DNA of 64,000 bases from Myxocyprinus asiaticus (GCF_019703515.2 NC_059362.1:45125826-45189825); one strand, 5' to 3'; numbered from the stretch's first letter, positions 37,299 through 49,156 are shown. Notes: a model not told the origin generated them from the sequence alone. Made by a program: numbers and translations.

Positions 37299-37689
37299 TT
37301 AACATGATTTTAGTGTGATAATATCGCTTACTAACCTTTTCTGTGTAAAGTTATAACCAGTTTAAAAACTTCATTGTCTTGACGACGTAACACTGTAAAC
37401 CCTAAAAACGACAATTTGAACAATGTTACAGCTAAAGTAATACACTCGTTTTTACAGAAGAATTAATGTAAGTGCTTTTATAAAATTATAAGCTTCACAT
37501 TTCTGCCTTTAAACCCTCCAAAAATTGGCCCCATTCACTTCCATTGTAAGTGCCTCACTGTAACCATCGATTTTTGCTTTTTTTTAAGAAAAGGAGGGAC
37601 GAGTGTAATTTTTTTTTGTGGCAATCAACATTGTGCCACAAATGTTGTCAATTGAGCTTAACTTGTATTGAACCTGGAATATTAATTTG

Positions 37690-38634
37690 AATAAAATTAT
37701 TATAATATTAATTATGTTTAATATATTATTATACTGTTTACTATTGATTATAGAGCAAAAAGTGACACATTCGTAAAGAAATAAATGCACTGGATGCAAT
37801 CGATGCATTACTTTAAAAAAATCTATTTAGCTTTTTCTGATTTTCATCCAAGTACTTTCTTGTTTATGTTACTCTGACATAAATTACAATGCTTAAAATG
37901 AGTTTTCAGACTTTTGTGTATTTGAAGTGGATGGTCAAACTTAGTTAGTGTAATCCAAATGTCATGCGTGTACTATGCACAGTATACATACTACATTCTC
38001 AATTTCTTTGAAACATCGTAGACATTTTAAATCCTTGTTGACTGACACAGGAAAAGGGTAAATTAGATTTTAGAGGCTTAGGACAATCCTCTCTGCCTAA
38101 ATTTAACCCTCTTTCTCTGATGGCTTGTCGGTTCCTCACTAACGCCCACTTTAGTACACTATCTACTTCTCAGTGTAAAAGTGAGTGCTTATACTTGCCG
38201 GCTGTAAATAATGAAGCAAGGTGCTTTTCCAGGGGCACATGTGTGTAATGGGCAGGGGTGAATAATTCAGCCCCATCTACTCTCCGTCCTGTGTTTCGTT
38301 TCACCACCACATTTATTAGAAAAGACACTCAGATCATGGAACCACACCATGAAATGTTAATGTCAATCTCTGGCTTGACACAGCAGGTCCAGCTCGCATG
38401 CCCTGGGGAGTAGTTGCCCTTGGGGGCTGACCTGAGGTCGGAGCTTTCAGGACGCCGCTGTTGATGCAGATGGACAAAGAGGGAGAAAACTGAACTCGAA
38501 TTTGCTGAGATGGGCAGATACGGTATCCCCTCTTGAAGCTGATGCAAAGGGTTTGGGATTGCTGTTATGAGTTATTGCATTGCAATATTGAAAAATACTG
38601 CTTAGATGTCCAAATGTACAAGAGGGCAGGATAT
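37690..38634. other. Intron 1, no feature seen
   Basis: Unique-looking sequence. 38380-38530 is GC-richer but has no exon-like structure I could support. Confidence 0.35.
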
Positions 38635-38799
38635 TTAAAGGAATAGTTCACCGAAAAATTACAATTCATGTTCACCTTTATGTTATTCCAAACTCGTTAA
38701 CTTTCTTTCTTCTGTGGAACACAAAAAGAGATGGCTTGAAGAATGTTAATTGAGTTATTGATGACAGAATTTAAATTTTTGGGTGAACCATCTCTTTAA
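38635..38799. mobile_element. Short complete TTAA MITE, copy 6
   Basis: TTAAAGGAATAGTTCACCGA to TGGGTGAACCATCTCTTTAA with CTTTCTTCTGTGGAACACAA inside. Only 165 bp, so most of the central part seen in copies 1-3 has been lost. GGCAGGATA lies on both sides (about 38626 and 38806), which may be a trace of the target. Confidence 0.75.
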
Positions 38800-39418
38800 A
38801 AGGAGGCAGGATAAAAGGAGAGAAAAAAACAGATGAAACATTAGAGAGAGAAAAAAGGATGAAAAGAGAGAGAGAAATTGGAAGCAGAGGATCTGCAGTG
38901 TTGTAGTTGTAAGACCGGGAAGCTTTACTGTAATTGCTGATGCCTTCCAGAGAATTGAATGCAATGAATGCAGCTGCTTACAGCCCGATTCATCAGGACA
39001 GCTGTGCCCACAGCAGAGAGAGAGAGAGAGAGAGGTGTCTTGGGAAATAAGCAGATTCCAAAATCAGAGAGAAAGACAAACGTACTGAGGCAGACAGACA
39101 GAGTATGAGTGGAAGTGAGAGAAAGAGAGAGAGAGAGAGACCGGGTTAACAGGAGTCTCTCTATCAGGGGAAATGAGTGCAGTGTTTGAAATCACAGATC
39201 GTATAAACGAGCAGCTTATACTGCAGCACTGAGAGGAGATGGGTCTTCCCTTACTGCAGTCTGCTCTAATGCAGCCCACCTCTGCATACTATACTATAGT
39301 ATACTACACTATACTGTACTTAGGTCTGGGTATTGATTCAGATTTCCTGAATCGATCAGATTCCAATTCCAATTAACAAGCTTTCAGTTCGAATTCAGTT
39401 CATTTAAATCGCGATGTA
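38800..39418. other. Intron 1 with purine-rich runs and a pentamer patch
   Basis: (GA)n runs at 39017-39033 and 39119-39139 and ACTAT-type pentamer words at 39283-39322. No gene. Confidence 0.5.
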
Positions 39419-39905
39419 CACTACCGGTCAAAAGTTTTGACACACTTACTCATTCTTTTTCACATTTTAGAATAATAATAAAGTCATCAAAACTATGGAA
39501 TAACATAAATGGAACTATGGGAATTATGTTGTGACTAAACAAAAACTGTGTTATATTTTAGCATCTTCAAAGTAGTCACCCTTTGCCTAGAATTTGCAGA
39601 CATGTACTCTTGACATTTTCTCAACCAACTTCTTGAGGTATCACCCTGGGATGCTTTTTAAACAGTATTGAAGGAGTTCCCATCTATGTTGGGCACTTAT
39701 TGGCTGCTTTTCTTTATTATTTGGTCCAAGTCATCAATTTCAAAAATTGTAGTTTTCTAATGAAATAAATTAATATGGTGGCACAATTATATTTTTGTCT
39801 ACAAAACTAATTTCAAACATTTAAGCATACGCCTTCAGATCAAAAGATTTTTAAGATCATGAGAAACATTTCAGTCAAGTGTATCAAAACTTTTGACCGG
39901 TAGTG
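39419..39905. mobile_element. Deleted Tc1/mariner element (487 bp)
   Basis: Inverted ends CACTACCGGTCAAAAGTTT at left and its complement at right, each flanked by TA (39417-39418 and 39906-39907). The interior keeps only fragments, not a transposase frame. A non-autonomous internal-deletion derivative of a fish Tc1 family. Confidence 0.88.
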
Positions 39906-40042
39906 TATGTAGTTATATTTCAGTTATAGGGCCCCCATAAGTCATTCACGCAAAGTCAATGGGCATAGCCGGGAAATTTTGGTATTTCCGTACAACTATA
40001 CGCTAAGTCTAGGCGCAAATGGGCTGGGTCAAGAGCAATGTA
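39906..40042. other. 137-bp spacer between two Tc1-type elements
   Basis: Unique-looking sequence; nothing recognised. Confidence 0.5.
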
Positions 40043-41637
40043 CGGTTGTGCTCAAAAGTTTGCATACCCTTGGAGAATTGGTAATATATGTACCATTTTT
40101 AAAGAAAACATGAGTGAGCAGGCAAAACACATTTCTTTTATTTCTTATGGGATTCATATTCAGCTGTAGGTTATAACAGAATGGCACAATCATAAAACAA
40201 AAAATGGCAACAAAGAAAAAAATGAAATGACCCCTGTTCAAAAGTCTGCATACCCTTCGTTCTTAATACTGTGTATTGCCCCCTTTAGCATCAATGACAG
40301 TGTGCAGTCTTTTGTAATAGTTGTCTATGAGGCCCCAAATTCTTGCATGTGGTATAGCTGCCCATTCGTCTTGGCAGAATGCCTCCAGGTCATGCAAAGT
40401 CTTTGGTCGTCTTGCATGAACCGCACGTTTGAGATCTCCCCAGAGTGGCTCGATGATATTAAGGTCAGGAGACTGTGATGGCCACTCCAGAACCTTCACC
40501 TTTTTCTGCTGTAACCACTGGAGGGTCAACTTGGCCTTGTGCTTAGGGTCATTGTTGTGCTGGAAAGTCCAAGAGCATCCCATGCGCAGCTTTCGTGCAG
40601 AAGAATGCAAATTGTCTGCCAGTATTTTCTGATAACATGCTGCATTCATCTTGCCATCAATTTTCACAAGATTCCCCGTGCCTTTAGAGCTCACACACCT
40701 CCAAAACATCAGTGAGCCACCACCATGCTTCACAGTGGGGATGGTATTCTTTTCACTATAGGCCTTGTTGACCCCTCTCCAAAAATAGCGCTTATGGTTG
40801 TGACCATAAAGCTCTATTTTGGTCTCGTCACTCCAATTTACAGTGTGCCAGAAGCTGTGAGGTGTATCAAGGTGTTGTCATTTGTGGCATTGGCTTCTTT
40901 CTGGCAACTCGACCATGCAGCTCATTTTTGTTCAAGTATCGTCGTATTGTGCTCCTTGAAACAACCACACCGTCTTTTTCCAGAGCAGCCTGTATTTCTC
41001 CTGAGGTTGCCTGTGGGTTTTCCTTTGAACAATTCTTCTGGCAGTTGTGGCTGAAATCTTTCGTGGTCTACCTGACCTTGGCTTGGTATCAAGAGATCCC
41101 TGAATTTTCCACTTCTTAATAAGTAATTGAACAGTACTGACTGGCATTTTCAAGGCTTTGGATATCTTTTTATATCCTTTTCCATCTTTATAAAGTTCCA
41201 TTACCTTGTTACGCAGGTCTTTTGACAGTTCTTTTCTGCTCCCCATGGCTCAGTATCGAGCCTGCTCAGTGCATCCACGTGAGAGCTAACAAACTCATTG
41301 ACTATTTATACACAGACACTAATTGCAATTTAAAAAGCCACAGGTGTGGGAAATGAACCTTTAATTGCCATTTAAACCTGTGTGTGTCACCTTGTGTGTC
41401 TGCAACAAGGCCAAACATTCAAGGGTATGTAAACTTTTGATCAGGGCCATTTGGGTAATTTCTGTTATCATTATGATTTAAAAAGGAGCCAAACAACTAT
41501 GTGATAATAAATGGCTTCATATGATCACTATCCTTAAATAAAAGACAGTTTTTTTTTGCATGATCGGTCATATTTTCAAAATCAATGCCAAAATTTTGCA
41601 ATTTCTGCCAGGGTATGCAAACTTTTGAGCACAACTG
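40043..41637 (-). mobile_element. Tc1/mariner element with IR/DR ends (1,595 bp)
   Basis: The outer inverted ends share TTGTGCTCAAAAGTTTGC (near 40046 and, inverted, 41616) and are flanked by TA dinucleotides (40041-40042 and 41638-41639). Each end has a second inner copy about 180-200 bp in: GTTCAAAAGTCTGCATACCC at about 40237 and, inverted, GGGTATGTAAACTTTTGATC at about 41424. This is the IR/DR arrangement known from Sleeping Beauty-type elements. The transposase gene runs on the minus strand and is broken (see separate entry). Confidence 0.93.
40263..41246 (-). pseudogene. Tc1-type transposase, inactivated
   Basis: The true ATG is at 41246. The first 104 codons (to 40932) encode the N-terminal paired-like helix-turn-helix DNA-binding region (MGSRKELSKDLRNKV, KISKALKMPVSTVQ) and the GRP-type AT-hook-like motif (SGRPRKIS). 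The frame then shifts. In another frame the homologous SDETK motif with the first catalytic Asp is readable near 40835, after an apparent short deletion. The C-terminal part (40733-40263, KHGGGSLMFW onward) keeps WPSQSPDLNIIEPLW with the catalytic Glu. In the second catalytic motif the usual DNDPKH reads NNDPKH, so the Asp is lost. Frameshifts plus the missing Asp make the element dead. A full-length family member is about 340 residues. Confidence 0.9.
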
Positions 41638-42656
41638 TATATACAAGCAGATGATTGATGAGGGAACATGGAACAGGTGAGGAAGATGGGGAACAGATGG
41701 CTGTGATGAGGGCAGTGCAACATGGGAATTGTAGTATGGGGCAAACTAACAACAGAAGACAATATCCATGTCAAAATGAGAGTCCCTGTGAACAGAAAAG
41801 TGACAAACTGTGACAACTATACACTACTATACTAAACTATAATATACTTTACTATACTGTACCGTAATATTCTATACTATACATAACTCAATAATAAGCA
41901 ACAATAATGTACATGACACTATGCTAAACAACAATACACAAAACTTTACTCAACAACTATTCTCTATAAATGACACTCTACTAAACAACAGTACTATACA
42001 ATACTATATATGAAATTATAGTGTGTCACACATTTCTGAAGCTTGAAAATGTGGCATATGAAAGTATCAAATTAAGATAAATTAAAGTGAACCGACTTAA
42101 CGATTTTTTCCTGACAGATGGATATAACGGGTGGAAAAAGTCCCATTGACTTTCACTGAACGACGGACCCGAGCCATACGTATCTAAATTCCAGGGGCCA
42201 GATTCACGGAACATTCTTAGCAGAACATTTTCTGCGGTTGCTTCATTAGTAAGTGTTCCTCCAATATTCACAGAGGAGCTGATAAATTATCAATAAGACA
42301 GGCTTTCATACATATCTGAGGACAGGGAAACAAAGAGTCTAATAAGAGAGAAAAGGTCTGATGAATGACTAGCGAGAGAGACACTCTGACCATTGTGTAT
42401 TTTTCTAACTAACATCCCATCAGTGTCTAATCCAGAGGTTGTAATTTTCTGACCCAGGGGGCCCCATCCATATGTATATAGAACATTTAGAAGTAACCTT
42501 TTTATGCTCATTTATTTTTTTCTTGTCAAATTGTTGCTCCACCATAACAGTTGTTGGCCTTAAAATATATACTCATATATTAAAGTATGCATCAGATTCG
42601 AATACTATCTAGAAGATCATTAAATCGAATAAATATAAGGCCTTACTGTTGTGTGT
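41638..42656. other. Intron 1; ACTAT-type pentamer patch 41813-42005
   Basis: ACTATACTAAACTATAATAT and similar 5-bp phased words, the opposite-strand form of the satellite at 7010-8645. The rest is unassigned. Confidence 0.55.
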
Positions 42657-42715
42657 TTGAGTGAGTGAGTGAGTGAGTGAATGAGTGAGTGTGTGTGTGT
42701 GCGTGTGTGTGTGTG
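42657..42715. repeat. (GAGT)n followed by (GT)n
   Basis: Tetranucleotide GAGT units passing into GT units. Confidence 0.95.
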
Positions 42716-42939
42716 ATAAATAAGAGTGTTTTTGGGTGTGTGTTTGATAGATGCTGCGATCCCAGTGCGAACCCCATTGCCGCTGCTCTCAGAATGAACA
42801 AGGTTGCTAAGATACGCCGGGCTTATATTAGATTATCTTATCTGCTGTTACTATATTTTCCACAGCACCATGAAACCTTTATTAATTTGGAAATTTACCC
42901 AGCTGTAGAATTAAGAAGCTGATATGTGTACAACTACAT

Positions 42940-42941
<2 letters not shown>

Positions 42942-42988
<47 letters not shown>
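42942..42988. repeat. (CT)n microsatellite
   Basis: About 23 CT units. Confidence 0.97.
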
Positions 42989-42991
<3 letters not shown>

Positions 42992-43200
42992 GGACTGGTG
43001 CAATATCCAGCTCTCTCCCCCAGGTTTAATGTCCGCCCCTCCTTTTTTACAAAGGCTGCCTTGATAAACAGCAGTAAGCTGCTGTAATCTACATCCCTCG
43101 GGCCTCTGGCCTCATTTGATACCCTGCTAACCAATAAGACATGCAGGCTAACAAAGTGGTGATGTCATCACCTGCAAAACCTATTGGTTTAGAGCTGAGG
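42989..43200. other. Repeat-free block with palindromic CRE/MARE-like site
   Basis: GGTGATGTCATCACC at 43158-43172 is a perfect palindrome around a central T, resembling ATF/CREB or Maf half-site pairs. The surrounding 43020-43160 sequence is complex (CCTTGATAAACAGCAG, CCAATAAGAC). Candidate regulatory element only. Confidence 0.35.
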
Positions 43201-44529
43201 ACGTAACCCTTTCGTTAATTATATTAGCTGGTGTGCCATCAGTGTCAGACAGGGTGGTAATAGGGCAGTTCTTAGAGGTGGTCCTGAAGGAAATGCAAAT
43301 AATAGTGTACTGAACAGTATACTGTGCAGTATATACTGCAGTCTTCGGCCAAATGCCTACTATTTCAAGAAACTGAACAGTATGCATCAGATTGGAATAC
43401 TAGCATACTGCCTAATGCATACACTGTAGTACATAATGTAAACTTAAAAAATAGTAAATGTGGGTGTTTCTTGGGCACTTTTAACACTATGGACTTCTCA
43501 AACGTTTTCACACTCTCACTAGTTTAATTTGTCTACAAACAATGTCCAGAAGTGTATGTACATGTCTCATAGGAGATTTATGTTATTTTAATGAAAATTC
43601 TCACCACAGTTTCATTTCCAGCACATCCAAATTCTGTTTTGTGTTTAATAGAATTATTTACTATATATATATATATGTATTATACAGTAAGTCTGTAAAA
43701 GGCTTTTGAAAACTACCAAAATGAATAAAGGCCTGGTAAAAAGGTTTCAAGTCAGTTTTAATGTGACCTTCATATAACAAAAAGATAAAAATTGACATAT
43801 GACATATGAATGAACATTTCAAACAGTAGTGTATTTTACATTGTTGTCATCATCTTTGTGATCATTTCAGAAATAAACATGTTATTATTGTGCATTTTTA
43901 AATACATTTTATGTAAAAACAAAAATATCTTAACTCTTGGCAGTCCAGTCAAATACACTAATTAGTCAAAAAAGGAGATAGTGGTTTATATTACATTCAG
44001 TTCATTCATCACACTGGAAACAGAAGGTCAAGTCGAGCACATTGCATTATTGTTGTATACTGCACATTTTGGCAAATGTAGGTCATACAGGAATTCCATG
44101 AACACAAAAAAAACATACTGTGCACAGTAAACATGATATTATTGCAGAAATATTATTCATATTAATCATACTGAATATTATGCTAGTATGCTATTCTTAA
44201 CATAGTCTACATTCAGTGTATTGTGCTCTCTTGTATACTCAACATTTTGGCAAGTATCATATTGCAAAAATACTATTAGTAGTATGGTAGTATGCTATTT
44301 CATGGAACAGCCCATTTCATGGTAACATTTCCCATGTGTATGACACAGCTGTGAAATATAAGTTGAACTATATGAATTTTTAAAATAACAATAAACGTGT
44401 TCAGTCATGCATTGCATTTGATCATATGGAAGCTCATTTCCACCACAATGAAAAAAAATGCTTATGAGATACTAAATCATATTTATTATACTGTATTTAA
44501 AGTCATAATTTTTATATAATAAAACATAA
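43201..44529. other. Intron 1, AT-rich with GTATACTG-type words
   Basis: Repeated ACTGNNCAGTATNC and TAGTATGCTATT words (43300-43440, 44180-44300) suggest a worn dispersed repeat. An (AT)n run lies at 43663-43675. No gene. Confidence 0.4.
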
Positions 44530-44664
44530 TTTTGAGAAACTAAGTCATAATTATGAGATTAAAAGTCATAAATATGAGAAATCCAAATTATGAAAAAGTA
44601 AATCTTGATTATGAGATTAAATGACTTATCTCAAAATTATGTCTTTTTATTTATTTACGATTAC
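44530..44664. repeat. Inverted edge of the 42-bp array
   Basis: AAGTCATAATTATGAGATTA (44550) and related words are in the opposite orientation to the array that follows, so the array starts from an inverted junction. Confidence 0.7.
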
Positions 44665-47062
44665 TTAGCATCTCATAATTATGACTTTTAATTAATTCTG
44701 AATTCAATGTCTCATAATTTTGCCTTATTATCTTATAAATATTACTTAGTATCTCATAATTATGACCTATTATCTCATAAATATTACTTAGTATCTCATA
44801 ATTATGACTTATTATCTCATAAATATTACTTAGTATCTCATAATTATGACTTAATATCTCATAAATATTACTTAGTATCTCATAATTATGACATGATATC
44901 TCATAAATATTACTTAGTATCTCATAATTATGACCTATTATCTCATAAATATTACTTAGCATCTCATAATTATGACTTATTATCTCATAAATATTACTTA
45001 GTATCTCATAATTATGACTTATTATCTCATAAATATTACTTAGTATCTCATAATTATGACCTATTATCTCATAAATATTACTTAGTATCTCATAATTATG
45101 ACCTATTATCTCATAAATATTACTTAGTATCTCATAATTATGACCTATTATCTCATAAATATTACTTAGTATCTCATAATTATGACTTATTATCTCATAA
45201 ATATTACTTAGTATCTCATAATTATGACTTAATATCTCATAAATATTACTTAGTATCTCATAATTATGACATGATATCTCATAAATATTACTTAGTATCT
45301 CATAATTATGACCTATTATCTCATAAATATTACTTAGCATCTCATAATTATGACTTATTATCTCATAAATATTAATAAGCATCTCATAATTATGACCTAT
45401 TATCTCATAAATATTACTTAGTATCTCATAATTATGACATGATATCTCATAAATATTACTTAGTATCTCATAATTATGACTTAATATCTCATAAATATTA
45501 CTTAGTATCTCATAATTATGACCTATTATCTCATAAATATTACTTAGTATCTCATAATTATGACTTAATATCTCATAAATATTACTTAGTATCTCATAAT
45601 TATGACTTAATATCTCATAAATATTACTTAGTATCTCATAATTATGACATGATATCTCATAAATATTACTTAGTATCTCATAATTATGACTTAATATCTC
45701 ATAAATATTACTTAGTATCTCATAATTATGACATGATATCTCATAAATATTACTTAGTATCTCATAATTATGACCTATTATCTCATAAATATTACTTAGC
45801 ATCTCATAATTATGACTTATTATCTCATAAATATTAATAAGCATCTCATAATTATGACCTATTATCTCATAAATATTACTTAGTATCTCATAATTATGAC
45901 TTATTATCTCATAATTATGACTTAGTATCTCATAATTATGACTTAGTATCTCATAATTATGACTTTTTATCTCATAAATATTACTTAGTATCTCATAATT
46001 ATGACTTAATATCTCATAAATATTACTTAGTATCTCATAATTATGACCTATTATCTCATAAATATTACTTAGTATCTCATAATTATGACTTAATATCTCA
46101 TAAATATTACTTAGTATCTCATAATTATGACTTAATATCTCATAAATATTACTTAGTATCTCATAATTATGACCTATTATCTCATAAATATTACTTAGTA
46201 TCTCATAATTATGACTTATTATCTCATAAATATTACTTAGTATCTCATAATTATGACTTATTATCTCATAAATATTACTTAGTATCTCATAATTATGACT
46301 TAATATCTCATAAATATTACTTAGTATCTCATAATTATGACTTAATATCTCATAAATATGACTTAATATCTCATAATTATGACTTAATATCTCATGAATA
46401 TTACTTAGTATCTCATAATTATGACTTTTTATCTCATAAATATTACTTAGTATCTCATAAATATTACTTGGTCTCTCATAAATATTACTTAGTATCTCAT
46501 AAATATTACTTGGTCTCTCATAATTATGACTTAATATCTCATAAATATTACTTAGTATCTCATAATTATGACTTAATATCTCATAAATATTACTTAATAT
46601 CTCATAATTATGACTTAATATCTCATAAATATTACTTAGTATCTCATAATTATGACTTAATATCTCATAAATATTACTTAATATCTCATAATTATGACTT
46701 AGTATCTCATAATTATGACTTTGTCTCATAATTATGACTTAATATCTCAAATATTACTTAGTATCTCATAATTATGACTTATTATCTTATAAATATTACT
46801 TAGTATCTCGTAATTATGACATAATATCTCACAAATATTACTTAGTATCTCATTATGACTTATTATCTCATAAATATTACTTAGTATCTCATAAATATTA
46901 CATGGTCTCTCATAATTATGACTTTAAATCTCATAATAATGACTTTTTATCTCATAAATATTACTTAGCATCTCATAATTAGGACTTTTTATCTCATTAT
47001 TATGACTTATCTAATAATTAGGACTTTTTATCTTATAAATATCACTTAGTATATCATAAATA
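44665..47062. repeat. Tandem array of 42-bp units (two 21-bp halves)
   Basis: About 57 unit lengths. Each unit has one 21-bp half containing TCTCATAATTATGAC and one containing TCTCATAAATATTACTTAG. TCATAATTATGA is a perfect 12-bp palindrome in every unit. Variation is concentrated at the short ACYTAT/ACTTAAT/ACATGAT linker, with higher-order copies (see findings). Both 21 and 42 are multiples of three and the unit has no stop in several frames, so frames of 692 codons (minus) and 222 codons (plus) appear; they are not genes. The array becomes irregular after 46740. Confidence 0.97.
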
Positions 47063-47329
47063 TGACATACTAAAGCATTTTTTTATGTTGCGGAAACAGG
47101 CTTTCATGTTGGTCAAGAACAGATGTAGGATGGTTGAAAGAATGTTGAAACCTTATTCTGAATTCTGTCATCTTGTAACTTGCATTTCAGTGTCTGCAGA
47201 GAAAGACATTGTTCTTCCATTTTCACTACAATGCATTTGTTTGCTGTTCTCCCCTCGAATAACTTGTCATTAGTTTGTATCTGTTTTTGTTTTTGTTTTG
47301 TTTTTTGCATGTTTTCTTGTTCAAGGTTT
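47063..47329. other. Intron 1 spacer
   Basis: Nothing recognised; TTTTTG-rich run near 47283. Confidence 0.35.
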
Positions 47330-47640
47330 AGCACTGATTAATTAATCCATTCCTAATTATCACATTGTGAGCTTCAAACAGCTCATTTCCTTTTGCCTTT
47401 TGGTCTGTGTACCGATCGCACATACATCACGGCAGCATTGCTTCATTTGAACTTTACCCCTGTAAACTCAGCAACTCTTGAAGGAAACGTAAGATTGTAA
47501 TAAAGCGTGACCTTGTTAGACATTAGCATAATCCAATTAACAGCTGTCTAACATAATAAATGCAGACAAACATTTGCCTATTTCTGGTGTAACAGCCTTT
47601 TGATTTAAGAATCTCTCTGGAAATCGTCTCGAGTTTCAAG
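47330..47640. promoter_or_regulatory. Candidate conserved noncoding element
   Basis: Repeat-free, balanced sequence dense in homeodomain-type cores (TTAATTAATCC at 47338, CCTAATTATC at 47352, AATCCAATTAACAGCTGTCT at 47531) plus an E-box CAGCTG next to a CTGTC (MEIS-like) word. This composition is typical of vertebrate developmental enhancers in long introns. There is no direct evidence of conservation or function. Confidence 0.35.
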
Positions 47641-48630
47641 GTGTTCAAAGCTTTTCCTTTAAGGACTGTTCAGACCAAACGCGTTATGCAGTGCAACAAA
47701 TATAACAGAACGCAGGTGTCTCGAGACGCGTTTTTAAAAGTTTAAGTTCTTTTACTTGACACTGCATCTAAAAACGTGGCATTCAAATGCGAAAAAACAG
47801 AGAGATGTTGCGCAACAGTCAAAGATGTCCGTCTAATGCATGTTTACATAGAAAATTACTTGAAAGAAATGTCAACTTTTAGGAGAACAAGAGCATACAG
47901 TTGACCTCAGAAATCACTGACAAGGACTTAAAGTCCAATTTGGACTTCAGTATCTTGACTAGGATGCAGGGTAGAGCTAGTATAGAATCCATGAATCAAC
48001 AAACCATGTCATGACCTTATAAAGAGAGTAAATCAGATATCCATCAGCTTTATTGAGCTTAATGCTGGAACACCCAACAAGCCCAAAAACATGTTCACAT
48101 TCTCGCTCTCTCTTATTCTGTATTCTGTGTCTTATCCTATCTTGTAATGGCTGGCATTAACATTCCTTTGAAGCCTGACTCCACTGCAGATCCTCTTCAT
48201 CACTATCTTCATCTCTTTCTCTTTTTTGCACATATATGCTCCTCACTGTAGTCGTAAATGAAGGCTTTGGAAATTCTTTGGTCCATGTACATACTTTAAC
48301 TCTAACAGTTCATCATGACTGAATATAGGGGGGTTCTAGGGTGTGATACACCCCCACATCACCAAAATTCTTGAGAAGGATATAGCTGCAGGCAGAACTC
48401 CAATAAAGGGGTGGAAGCTCCAAACCGCTAGCAAAGACGTACAGTCCCTAACTGTGGGTGTAAGTGCCACCCCTTTTTGAGAGGGCCCAACCCCCTTCCA
48501 GAGTAACCCCACCCTCTTTTGGACTTTCCGCCCCCATTTGGAGATCTCTGGGCTGCAGCAAAACTTAGTTTAATTTCATGGGCATCCCCCAAATGTATCT
48601 CACTCACACTCCCAGACTCCCACAGTTTAA
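47641..48630. other. Intron 1, no gene seen
   Basis: Unassigned; 48320-48590 is C-rich (CACCCCTTTTTGAGAGGG) without exon features. Confidence 0.35.
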
Positions 48631-49012
48631 CCTCCTGAGACCCAAGCATGACTCCAGTATGCATTTTCCATTTCCCTTTTTGACTTGTAACTAGTAGCCC
48701 CAAATAAAGAAGCACAAAAAAAATCTAGAGCAAACAGTTTTCCTTAAAATATATATGTCTGCATATGTGGACAGTGGGACTAAGTTCTGAATTTTTTTTT
48801 TTTTTTAAATAATACCAAGTTATAGAAAGTCTATCAAATTGTTTATTATGTTTCCAGGAGTGTTGTTTATTCATGTTTTTGAGACATTACAGACATTACA
48901 TCATAAATTAGCATAATTAATTCTGATTCAAAGTAATGTCCAGCATCATCCAATCACTGCCAACCATGTTAAAATAAAATGATACATTATAAATTCTGAA
49001 TCTATGTACTGA
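48631..49012. mobile_element. Element B, second copy (left part, uninterrupted)
   Basis: CCTCCTGAGACCCAAGCATG after TTAA (48627-48630). It collinearly matches 35011-35289 plus 36389-36472 and so shows the empty site of element C. It stops at GTACTGAT, where MITE sequence begins, so the right part is missing. Confidence 0.85.
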
Positions 49013-49156
49013 TTGGACCAAAAGAGCTGAGAAATTCTTCTAAAAATCTTCATTTGTGTTCAGCAGAAGAAAGAAAGTCATACACATCTGAGATGGCATG
49101 AAGGGGGGTAAATGATAAGAGAATATTCATTTTTGGGTGAACTATCCCTTTAAGGG
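49013..49156. mobile_element. TTAA MITE, right arm only, copy 7
   Basis: TTCTTCTAAAAATCTTCATT through TGGGTGAACTATCCCTTTAA, the inverted counterpart of 5719-5860. Together with the following block it shows that this locus is an inverted relative of 4076-5860. Confidence 0.8.

Larger units (their letters stand above)
34769..37689. mobile_element. Outer palindromic DNA element A, split by nested insertions
   Basis: The left arm from TTAAAGCAATATTCCAGGTT through GGAAGTCAATGGGGCCAATC (34769-34950) is mirrored at 37527-37689 (GGCCCCATTCACTTCCATTG ... AACCTGGAATATT). Element B interrupts it between 35010 and 37299 at a TTAA-like site. No transposase. The family is common in cyprinid genomes (from memory). 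Confidence 0.8.

Noticed and set aside
44651..46729. 692-codon open frame on the minus strand, and 222/132/87-codon frames on the plus strand, encoding 14-residue repeats
   Set aside because: They arise because the 42-bp tandem unit is a multiple of three and stop-free in several frames on both strands; no leader, codon bias or known domain.
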